In this document: piece by piece, positions 29,963 to 37,102 of the stretch
Position numbering within the stretch: position 1 is the stretch's first letter
Layout of the letters: each line of letters opens with the position of its first letter
From: GCA-016432345 sp964544105
GTDB taxonomy: Bacteria > Patescibacteriota > Microgenomatia > Levybacterales > UBA12049
Direction of reading: 5' to 3'
Length of the DNA: 39,695 bases
Assembly (NCBI GenBank): GCA_964544105.1
Contig: CAZIZQ010000004.1
Span: 1-39,695 of the forward strand
Program-made: the position numbers and the translations under genes
The notes under the pieces: generated by a model
The model's input: only the letters and a program-made list of their open reading frames with translations
The model's database searches: none
What the model was told of the DNA's origin: nothing

Positions 29963-31053
29963 TTCCTCTGCCTCAAGAATGCGGGGATTTCGAAAACGTC
30001 TTCTTCTTCCTTTTTTTCTTCTTGATTTACACCAGTCACAAATGGTTTTTGTTCTTCAACCTTTTTCTCTGGCACAACAAATTCCCGTAGTCTTTGTTTG
30101 GTTTGATCAAAACCGGTGGCAACAACTGTAATTTTTATCTGGTCGCGCATAGATTCGTCAATGGTGGCACCAAAAATAATGTTGGCATCCGGGTCTGCTG
30201 CAGAAGATATGATCTTTGCTGCTTCGTCCACCTCGTTCATGGTAAGATCCGGACCGCCAATAATATTAAATAGCACCCCACGCGCTCCATCCATAGAAAT
30301 CTCAAGAAGAGGTGACGCTACAGCTGTCCGGGCGGCAGTCTGTGCCCTATTTTCCCCAACACCTGTCCCAATACCCATCAGGGCCGAGCCGGCATTAGTC
30401 ATAATAGCCCGTACATCTGCAAAATCAACATTAATAAGCCCCGGCATGGTAATAAGATCAGAAATTCCCTGTACTCCTTGTGTCAACACCGAATCAGCAA
30501 CTTTAAATGCCTCGAGTAACGACAATTTTCTGTCGACCACATCCAAAATACGCTGGTTTGGAATAACAATTAATGTATCTACTTTATCCCGTAAATTTTC
30601 TACACCATCTTCTGCGGATACCATTCGACGTGTCCCCTCAAAACCAAAAGGTTTGGTAACTACAGCTATGGTTAATGCTCCCACTTCTTTAGCAACTTGA
30701 GCAATTATCGGCGTTGCCCCTGTTCCGGTACCACCACCCATGCCGGCTGCCAAAAACACCATGTCTGTTCCTTCCAACATATCTTTAATTTTTTGCTGCG
30801 ATTCTTCCGCTGCCTGCTTTCCAACTTCCGGATTACCACCCGACCCAAGACCTTTGGTAAAATTCTCGCCAATTTGCAGCTTTGTTACCGACTGGCACAT
30901 CAGAAGCGCCTGTGCGTCGGTATTCACGGCAATAAAATCAACGCCTTGAATCTGACTCTGCGAAATCATGGAATTTAGAGCATTATTGCCTCCACCACCA
31001 ATACCCATAACCCGAATTTTTGCAAAATTTGTTGTTTGGGGTTTTATTAACAT
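29959..31053 (-). CDS. ftsZ: Cell-division GTPase FtsZ
   Basis: The tubulin-like protein forms the division ring. In 364 residues it shows VMGIGGGGNNALNSMI (residues 15-30), the tubulin signature GMGGGTGTGATP near 104-115, and the catalytic T7 loop NVDFADVRAIM near 210-220. The C-terminal linker is short and acidic and ends in FEIPAFLRQRN, a recognisable version of the conserved FtsA-binding tail. It is the last gene of the cluster. A promoter in the 65-bp ftsA-ftsZ gap gives it extra expression. Confidence 0.97.
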   Translation of the reverse strand: MLIKPQTTNFAKIRVMGIGGGGNNALNSMISQSQIQGVDFIAVNTDAQALLMCQSVTKLQIGENFTKGLGSGGNPEVGKQAAEESQQKIKDMLEGTDMVFLAAGMGGGTGTGATPIIAQVAKEVGALTIAVVTKPFGFEGTRRMVSAEDGVENLRDKVDTLIVIPNQRILDVVDRKLSLLEAFKVADSVLTQGVQGISDLITMPGLINVDFADVRAIMTNAGSALMGIGTGVGENRAQTAARTAVASPLLEISMDGARGVLFNIIGGPDLTMNEVDEAAKIISSAADPDANIIFGATIDESMRDQIKITVVATGFDQTKQRLREFVVPEKKVEEQKPFVTGVNQEEKKEEEDVFEIPAFLRQRN

Positions 31054-31071
31054 AATATACGAAACATGGAC

Positions 31072-31100
31072 ATCCTAACAGATAAAAAAAAGATTATCAA
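31072..31100 (-). promoter_or_regulatory. ftsZ promoter
   Basis: TTGATA (31100-31095), an exact 17-bp spacer and an extended -10, TGTTAGGAT (hexamer 31077-31072), on the minus strand. The leader would be about 11 nt, without a Shine-Dalgarno. Confidence 0.55.
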
Positions 31101-31118
31101 GAGGGTAACAATACCATA

Positions 31119-32435
31119 CTAGGGCATGAAGGATTTTAGAAAAGATATTATTTTTTGGGACAATTTTCCCAAACGAAGTGCCGGCAGCGAAGGCAACGAC
31201 AAACCAAACGGTAACGTCGATTTAACCTCGACCTTTGACCCGCACAACAAAAGTCCTACAGCTGTGGCAAAAGCCGGGTCTTCAATTTCGTCTGTAATGC
31301 CTTTTAATTCCTTTGGCATACCAACCCTTACCGGCATAGCCAGCATCCGCTTTGCCGCGTCTGTTACCCCAACGGTCTTTGCTCCACCCCCGGTTACCAC
31401 AAGACCTGCTGGGGTAAGACCTGCAAACCCGCTCTTTTTTAACTCAATACCAACAAAAGTAAAAATTTCGTTAAGTCGTGGGCGAATAATACCATCAATT
31501 AAAGTTTTCTTTGAAACCTTTCGTAATTCCTCCGGCAACTGCAAAGATGATAGGTCTATTTCGTCACCTTTAGCCACAAAATCCGCTTTGCCGTGTTTTT
31601 CTTTGGGGCCCTCGTCCTCATCATATTCGACTCTAGTTTTTTGCTTTCCTGTTTCAGATAAAAACAGCTTTATTTTTTCGGCCGATTCCAAAGAAATCCT
31701 CAACCCAATCGCCAGATCATTAGTAATATGACGCGCCCCAATTGGCAATACCGAAGAGTACGATACAGACCCCTCAACAAACACAGAAATATCAGTTGTG
31801 CCAGATCCAATATCCACAAGCACAACCCCTAATTCTTTTTCAGTATCAGACAATACCGAGAGACTGCTGGCATAACCACTAAATACCAACGCCTCTACAT
31901 CTACACCCACTTCATCAAGCGCTTTTTCTAAATTCCGAAGAGAGATGGTACTTGCAGTAATAATATGAGTATCAACTTCTAACCTTACTCCTGTCATCCC
32001 AATTGGGTCTTTTATCCCTTCCTGCCCATCAACTGTATAACTTCGAGGCAACACATGAATAACTTCACGATTAGAAGAAATCGATACCGCCCGCGCCGCA
32101 TCAATAACCCGCTGTAAATCAGATGTATTTATCTCTCCTTCCGGTGTAGATACTGCAACAACTCCTTTAGAATTCTGGCTCTCTATATGACCCCCGCCGA
32201 TTGAGGCAACAACTTTAGATACCGAATATCCGGCCATCCTCTCCGCTGCCTCAAGCGAAGTATTTATTGCAGCAACCGCATCCTCTATATCAACAATCTG
32301 CCCCTTACGCATCCCGGCAGCTTTTGATTCAGAAACACCCAAAACTTGAGTTGCATCATCTGTAACTTTGGCAATTAATGACACGATTTTAGATGTCCCA
32401 ATATCTATTCCAACAATAATTTTTCCCTCTGTCAT
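31119..32435 (-). CDS. ftsA: Cell-division protein FtsA
   Basis: The actin-like protein tethers FtsZ to the membrane. The 438-residue protein starts with the phosphate-1 loop IIVGIDIGTSKIVSLIAKV. The SHS2-type 1C domain follows, and the phosphate-2 motif VVLVDIGSGTTDISVF lies near residues 205-220. The adenosine motif is LVVTGGGAKTVG. The last residues (LGKLSQKIISFLKSFMP) form an amphipathic membrane-targeting helix. An inserted acidic stretch (RVEYDEDEGPKEKHGKAD) is seen near 270-290. It follows the ftsQ-like gene by 12 bp. Confidence 0.96.
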   Translation of the reverse strand: MTEGKIIVGIDIGTSKIVSLIAKVTDDATQVLGVSESKAAGMRKGQIVDIEDAVAAINTSLEAAERMAGYSVSKVVASIGGGHIESQNSKGVVAVSTPEGEINTSDLQRVIDAARAVSISSNREVIHVLPRSYTVDGQEGIKDPIGMTGVRLEVDTHIITASTISLRNLEKALDEVGVDVEALVFSGYASSLSVLSDTEKELGVVLVDIGSGTTDISVFVEGSVSYSSVLPIGARHITNDLAIGLRISLESAEKIKLFLSETGKQKTRVEYDEDEGPKEKHGKADFVAKGDEIDLSSLQLPEELRKVSKKTLIDGIIRPRLNEIFTFVGIELKKSGFAGLTPAGLVVTGGGAKTVGVTDAAKRMLAMPVRVGMPKELKGITDEIEDPAFATAVGLLLCGSKVEVKSTLPFGLSLPSLPALRLGKLSQKIISFLKSFMP

Positions 32436-32447
32436 AGCTATATATTT

Positions 32448-32849
32448 TTATTGTATCGTTAATACCGGTGTATCAAAACGAAAATCAACACGCGAAACGC
32501 GCTTTCCCTCTATTGTAAGCCGAGAAAGAATAAGTTGTAAAGAGGAAACTTGTTCTACCAACGATTTTCCTCTTGCTAAAAATACATCTTCTCCTGATCC
32601 AAGCTTTATTAAATATGACGAGGCGTCATATACAAACACGCCGGAAAATGAAATCCGTTTTTCCTTTAAAAGTTCAGTAATTCTGTTAATCTGCTCTGTT
32701 TGCTCCTGATTTTGTTTTGAGACTGGACTAATAAATGTTTTTTTCTTCTCAAGAGTACGTATACTATAAAAAGAAACAAGCACAACAAAAAATGCAACAG
32801 AGCATAAAAACCAATAAATAACTATTCTTCTTTTAGACCTTTGACGCAT
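32448..32849 (-). CDS. Short FtsQ/DivIB-like membrane protein
   Basis: This 133-residue protein has an N-terminal basic stretch, one membrane helix (about 9-29), a short coil with TEQINRITELLKE, and a compact domain ending LQLILSRLTIEGKRVSRVDFRFDTPVLTI, which resembles the last beta-strands of the FtsQ/DivIB beta domain. It sits in the ftsQ place between murG and ftsA. It is about half the usual length, and the POTRA domain cannot be recognised. The ATG at 32849 overlaps murG by 17 bp; an ATG at 32861 is also possible. The assignment is by position and a weak C-terminal match. Confidence 0.6.
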   Translation of the reverse strand: MRQRSKRRIVIYWFLCSVAFFVVLVSFYSIRTLEKKKTFISPVSKQNQEQTEQINRITELLKEKRISFSGVFVYDASSYLIKLGSGEDVFLARGKSLVEQVSSLQLILSRLTIEGKRVSRVDFRFDTPVLTIQ

Positions 32850-33951
32850 AACTAACAACATTAATAATACGTTTTTCTGCGTCAGTTATAATATACTCTT
32901 TTGCACGCTTTGAGTTTTGAAGATACATATTCCGCTTTCCAAGCAGAGTGCAAACACGCTCATAAAAACTACTTATTGTTAGCTCGTTTTGTTTTGCCAT
33001 TTCTGCCAAACCAAGATCAGACAAAAACTGTGCATTTTTTTCCTGCTCATCCCTTTGTGAAAACGGAAGAGGGATAAGAAGGCTGGGTTTGCCAAAAAAA
33101 AGTAACTCCGAAACAGTATTAATTCCCGACCTGGCTACCACAAGATCTGCCCAGCGCATAATACCACCTACATCTTCTGAATTAACAAATTTAGTAAGAA
33201 TATATCGATCTCTAAGTGACTTATTTAACCTATTTTTTATTTTTGATAATCGGTCATAATCCCTAAATTCCCCAGAATCACCTGTCTGATGAATAACAAC
33301 ACATATTTCTAATAGCTTCTTAATACACCCCTCAACCAAAACATTTATCGCATGCGATCCCAAACTCCCCCCGGTAACATACACAACTGGCAACTTCTCT
33401 TTCGGTAATTGAAAATTGAATCCGCCAGCTGGCGGAGAAAATTGTCGTATGGGATTTCCTGTCAATACCACCTTTTCTTTGGGGAAAAACTTTTTTGACG
33501 ACTCCCACGAAATACACACCTTTTTGGCAAAATATGAGGCAATTCTATTTGCCGCGCCTGCTTCTAGTGTTTGCTCATGAATAACAACCGGAATTCGTAA
33601 TATCCACGCAGCCATAACAACAGGTATCGAAACATACCCTCCAAACGACAAAACTACATCGGGACGAAAATTTTTAACTACTTGGTATGCTTCAAAAAAA
33701 CCTTTTGGTAACCTTAGCAATGATGGTATTGTATGTCTGGTAAATGCTCTCTGCCACCTGCCGGTGGTAATAGCAGCATAAGACATGCCCAAGCGGGCAG
33801 CAGTTTGGTATTCTAAAGATATTGCGCTGTCGCCTTCTAATGCATGTTTTCTTCCCACAACCAACACTTTTGTATCTTTTGGCAATGCTGAATATACACA
33901 CAGAAGGGGAGAAAAATGTCCGCCGCCGCCGGCAGTTAAAATAATTTTCAT
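32833..33951 (-). CDS. murG: UDP-GlcNAc:lipid I transferase MurG
   Basis: MurG converts lipid I to lipid II on the inner membrane face. The 372-residue GT-B protein has the glycine-rich loop TAGGGGHFSPLL (residues 6-17; most relatives have GGTGGH), SFGGYVSIPVVMAAWILRIPVVIHEQ near 100-125, and the donor-site motif VARSGINTVSELLFFGKPSLLIP near 268-290. A palindrome with a TTGAAAA remnant adds the stretch SPPAGGFNFQLPKE near residues 172-186, between the two lobes and just before VVYVTGGSLGSHAIN. It begins 3 bp after ftsW. Confidence 0.93.
   Translation of the reverse strand: MKIILTAGGGGHFSPLLCVYSALPKDTKVLVVGRKHALEGDSAISLEYQTAARLGMSYAAITTGRWQRAFTRHTIPSLLRLPKGFFEAYQVVKNFRPDVVLSFGGYVSIPVVMAAWILRIPVVIHEQTLEAGAANRIASYFAKKVCISWESSKKFFPKEKVVLTGNPIRQFSPPAGGFNFQLPKEKLPVVYVTGGSLGSHAINVLVEGCIKKLLEICVVIHQTGDSGEFRDYDRLSKIKNRLNKSLRDRYILTKFVNSEDVGGIMRWADLVVARSGINTVSELLFFGKPSLLIPLPFSQRDEQEKNAQFLSDLGLAEMAKQNELTISSFYERVCTLLGKRNMYLQNSKRAKEYIITDAEKRIINVVSYASKV
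33409..33436. repeat. Perfect 16-bp palindrome plus TTGAAAA remnant in murG
   Basis: TCCGCCAGCTGGCGGA (33421-33436) is a perfect palindrome, directly preceded by 1.7 units of TTGAAAA (33409-33420). Together they encode SPPAGGFNFQ in the interlobe linker of MurG. Confidence 0.8.
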
Positions 33952-33954
33952 ATA

Positions 33955-35025
33955 TTATACTTGACTCTGTTTTGAGATATTTAATAATACCCCAACCGCG
34001 CACAAATCAATAACTAATGAAGATCCTCCGTAAGAAATAAACGGAAGAGGAATTCCAGTAAGAGGAATAAGTGCCGTTTGCGCGGCCAGATTCATTAAAA
34101 TCTGCACCGCCAGAAACGAGATAATCGTCCCAGCCAGAAGCCTGCCAAACGTATCTTTTGCCAAAAGAGCAATACGATAACCTCTCCAAATAAATATTAT
34201 ATACACCATAATAAGCATCACAGATCCCATAAAACCCAATTCCTCTGCAAGAATGGCAAAAATAGAATCAGTGGTATTTTCTGGTAGATAGGCGTATTTT
34301 TGCAAGGAATTTCCCAAACCCACGCCCGTTAAACCACCCATGCCCAATGCAATTAAAATCTGCTTAACATGATAAGAAGACGGTGATGTTGAATCCAAAG
34401 GAGAAAGAAATGCCGTTAAGCGGCTTAGGCGGTATGGCTCAAGTTTTATAAGAATATATCCACCAATTGCAATTGCTGGAAAAAGCAAAAGTAAAGATGC
34501 AATACTCCCTCCCGATAAAAAATATGCAATCAGTGCCTCAAATAAAATAATACTTGCTGTTCCCATATCTGGCTGCAACATAATAAGGCCAACGACCAAT
34601 CCCAAAAGCAACAAAAATGCCAATAACCTGCCTTTTTCTTTTTTAGAAAACCAGGCGGATAAATAAATGGCTAAGGCAAATTTTACAAACTCTGCCGGCT
34701 GCAAAATAAAAACACCCGTATTAATCCACCTCCGTGCTCCTAAAGCATACACACCAACGCCTGGGATAAATACCAATACCAAAAGCAATAAAGCAACAAG
34801 CAGAAGTGGCAATGATAAAGCATAAAATTTTTTGTAGTCAAAAAAAGAAAAAAACAATAGTCCCCCAAATCCTAATGCAGCCCAACGGGTCTGCTCTTTT
34901 ATATAATGAAATTTATCCCCAAAGTCTCGAAAGGCAATAAAGGACGAGGCGTCAAAAATCATCAGCAGTCCAAATAAGGTCAATACGACTACAACTGCTA
35001 GAAGCACTGCATCTATTCGTTTCAT
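33955..35025 (-). CDS. ftsW: FtsW, septal peptidoglycan polymerase (SEDS family)
   Basis: A 356-residue SEDS protein that polymerises lipid II at the septum. It has about ten membrane helices. The N-terminus MKRIDAVLLAVVVVLTLFGLLMIFDAS is FtsW-like, LQPDMGTASIILFEA holds the catalytic Asp region near residue 153, GVGLGNSLQKYAYLPENTTDSIFAILAEE is the FtsW loop near 225-253, and LPFISYGGSSLVIDL ends the protein. It lies between mraY and murG as in classic division clusters. It begins 1 bp after mraY. Confidence 0.95.
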   Translation of the reverse strand: MKRIDAVLLAVVVVLTLFGLLMIFDASSFIAFRDFGDKFHYIKEQTRWAALGFGGLLFFSFFDYKKFYALSLPLLLVALLLLVLVFIPGVGVYALGARRWINTGVFILQPAEFVKFALAIYLSAWFSKKEKGRLLAFLLLLGLVVGLIMLQPDMGTASIILFEALIAYFLSGGSIASLLLLFPAIAIGGYILIKLEPYRLSRLTAFLSPLDSTSPSSYHVKQILIALGMGGLTGVGLGNSLQKYAYLPENTTDSIFAILAEELGFMGSVMLIMVYIIFIWRGYRIALLAKDTFGRLLAGTIISFLAVQILMNLAAQTALIPLTGIPLPFISYGGSSLVIDLCAVGVLLNISKQSQV

Positions 35026-35026
35026 G

Positions 35027-36043
35027 TTACCCGACTTTGATAAACGCTAGGTATAGCCCAATAATCGCAAAAACAAATCCCAAAAGCCATGCCCGCATAA
35101 CAATTTTTGGTTCTTCCCAGCCGCGTTCTTGCAGTAATAAATGCAGAGGCGATGCGGGAAAAATTTTTCTTCCCAGAAAACGCTTGCTAAGAATTTGTAT
35201 AAGAGAAGACCCTACTTCTAAAATAAACACACCACCAATAACAGCAAGCGCTAAAATTTTTCCGGTTAGTAGCCCAATAACTGCTAATACTGCGCCTAAG
35301 GCAAGCGACCCAACGTCTCCTAGCCAAATACGCGCAGGATAAATATTGAAATACAAAAACGCCATTATGCTACCCATAAGCACTGAAATAAAAACACCAA
35401 GCGCGTTATCTAATTGCTGGGAAGAAATTATTAGAAACGCGCCAAGACAAATAAGTAAAACTCCAGGCGCCAAACCATCTAATCCATCTGCTATATTAAA
35501 TGCATTAGCAAAGGAAACAATAACAAACGCGGCAAAGGGGACGAACAAAAACCCCAAACTTGCCAGTCCAAACCCATGAATAAAAATAAAGGTAAAACCA
35601 AGTTTGTAATAAAAGACCGATGAAATAACAAGAGCCAAAACCCACTGTATAAAAAATTTATGCCTAAAACGCAGTCCAAAAAAAGGAGACCTGTTGCCAT
35701 TGGCAAGCTTTTTCATGTCGTCATACAAACCTAACACTCCAAAGCCAATGAAAGTAAAAAGGAGTACAAAAAGCTCCCACGGTTTTACCTCTATACCAAA
35801 AATGCCATATGACCAAAGGGTAAGTACAGAAACAATAATAATAATCAAAATACCCCCCCCATATGGGGTGCCTGCTTTCCAGGCATGGTGCTTGTCGAAA
35901 AGCGGAGTCCGCTTTTCAAACATATCCTTGGTTTTCTGATGCTGCCGCTGCAGTTTTATTTTGTACAGAAAATCAATAAACGGCACGAGTAAAATACCCG
36001 TAATAAAAAACGACAAAATCGTTAGACCCAAAACCTGCGCCAT
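35027..36043 (-). CDS. mraY: Phospho-MurNAc-pentapeptide translocase MraY
   Basis: MraY makes lipid I from UDP-MurNAc-pentapeptide and undecaprenyl phosphate. The 338-residue protein has about ten membrane helices, GTPYGGGILIIII near residues 58-70, and FANAFNIADGLDGLAPG near 178-194 (usually NLTDGLDGLA). WLGDVGSLALGAVLA follows near 238-252. The usual HHHFE loop reads PLHLLLQERGW near 298-308, so only one of the three histidines is kept. It starts the downstream division unit with a strong promoter (TTGCTT, 17 bp, TATAAT, 8 nt to ATG). Confidence 0.92.
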   Translation of the reverse strand: MAQVLGLTILSFFITGILLVPFIDFLYKIKLQRQHQKTKDMFEKRTPLFDKHHAWKAGTPYGGGILIIIIVSVLTLWSYGIFGIEVKPWELFVLLFTFIGFGVLGLYDDMKKLANGNRSPFFGLRFRHKFFIQWVLALVISSVFYYKLGFTFIFIHGFGLASLGFLFVPFAAFVIVSFANAFNIADGLDGLAPGVLLICLGAFLIISSQQLDNALGVFISVLMGSIMAFLYFNIYPARIWLGDVGSLALGAVLAVIGLLTGKILALAVIGGVFILEVGSSLIQILSKRFLGRKIFPASPLHLLLQERGWEEPKIVMRAWLLGFVFAIIGLYLAFIKVG

Positions 36044-36051
36044 AGATATGT

Positions 36052-36080
36052 ATTATACTCCCAAATAGCTCCGTAAGCAA
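36052..36080 (-). promoter_or_regulatory. mraY promoter, leaderless type
   Basis: TTGCTT (36080-36075), an exact 17-bp spacer and a perfect TATAAT (36057-36052) on the minus strand, ending 8 nt before the ATG. Confidence 0.65.
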
Positions 36081-36082
36081 AG

Positions 36083-37102
36083 TTAATATCCCTTTCTCCA
36101 AGTAGAGATACGTTCGATTAAATTTGTTTTCCAATATGAAAAAGTTAATGGGAGATCCTGGGCATGGAGCAGTTCTACCCGTTTTCCACCAAACCCCATC
36201 TTAAAAAGCGACAAACCATACCATGGATGACTTTTTCGGTCATCTGATGCGATGCCCCAAAAATTATACATACTCATCCCCTGCTTTTTTGCCTCCCGAA
36301 TTGCTTCCCACTGGATTAAATACGATGCCGGAACATCTCGAAACTCATTGTCCGACGCGCCATGGCGGTAAATTGCCATTTTCCCAACAAACGCAATAAT
36401 TGCCCCACTGATAACTTTTCCATTATAGGTTGCCAAAAAAAGCAATTCCTCATCATTTTTTGAAAACACATCAAATTCTTCCCTAACACCTTTATGCGGC
36501 ACAAAATGTTTGCGTTTGGACAAATCTTTATACAACGGAAAAAACTTGGCAAGGTCGATTGTGTCTTTGGAGACAGATATTTTTATATCCATCCCTATGG
36601 CTTTTTTAATAAGATAACGATGGGTTTTTCGCATTTCTTTCAAGAGCATATCTTCTGTTTTTGTAATATCCAAAACCCAACAAATTTCGGCATCCATATT
36701 GTGCATGGCGCTATCTCTAAGACCTCGTTTTCGTAAATTTGTAAAATCCACGTACTCCTTTGGCACAACCGGACTTATGCGAATAAACGACGCCCCTTCT
36801 TCGGTAGCCAACTTTTTGGCGTAATCAATAATTGCATCAAATGTATCCCAATTAAAAGGCAAAAGCACCGGCCCATGACGCAAATGTAAATATGTACCTC
36901 GTTTTGCAACAACTTTTACCAGCTGGCAAATCGCCAGAAGCTTTCCTCCATCATATACTCCTATATGCCATATACCATATGCCATATACCGCAATGCCTC
37001 TCCCCATTCCCACGATTGGAAAAAAGGATAAAACACTACCTCTTTTTGCAAAAGAAAATCGTCCCATATTTTCTTTTTTGTGATGCTACTAATTTCTACC
37101 AT
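36083..37102 (-). CDS. FemAB/FemX-like aminoacyl transferase
   Basis: A 339-residue protein of the FemABX family, which adds amino acids from aminoacyl-tRNA to the peptidoglycan stem peptide. It has the two GNAT-like lobes: FYPFFQSWEWGEALR near residues 23-37, HLRHGPVLLP near 72-81, KTHRYLIKKAIGMDIKI in the mid part, GKVISGAIIAFVGKMAIYRHGASDNEFRDVPASYLIQWEAI in the second lobe, and YNFWGIASDD near 275. Its place between murF and mraY supports a wall role. A heptamer array encodes YGIWHIGVY near residues 42-50. It overlaps the DegT-type gene by 14 bp. Confidence 0.85.
   Translation of the reverse strand: MVEISSITKKKIWDDFLLQKEVVFYPFFQSWEWGEALRYMAYGIWHIGVYDGGKLLAICQLVKVVAKRGTYLHLRHGPVLLPFNWDTFDAIIDYAKKLATEEGASFIRISPVVPKEYVDFTNLRKRGLRDSAMHNMDAEICWVLDITKTEDMLLKEMRKTHRYLIKKAIGMDIKISVSKDTIDLAKFFPLYKDLSKRKHFVPHKGVREEFDVFSKNDEELLFLATYNGKVISGAIIAFVGKMAIYRHGASDNEFRDVPASYLIQWEAIREAKKQGMSMYNFWGIASDDRKSHPWYGLSLFKMGFGGKRVELLHAQDLPLTFSYWKTNLIERISTWRKGY
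36963..36990. repeat. Heptamer tandem array (ATATRCC)x4
   Basis: Four 7-bp units alternating ATATGCC and ATATACC, in the femX-like gene. The array encodes part of the MAYGIWHIGVY strand of the first lobe. Confidence 0.8.

Noticed and set aside
31180..31194. Inverted repeat TGCC/GGCA near the end of ftsA
   Set aside because: Short arms, and the encoded residues fit the normal region before the FtsA membrane-targeting helix.
33946..33961. TATAAT just before murG as its own promoter
   Set aside because: It ends 2 nt before the ATG, so transcripts would start inside the gene; murG is more likely read from the mraY promoter.
11066..36990. CRISPR-like arrays
   Set aside because: The tandem arrays have 7-bp units without spacers and lie in genes; no Cas gene is present.
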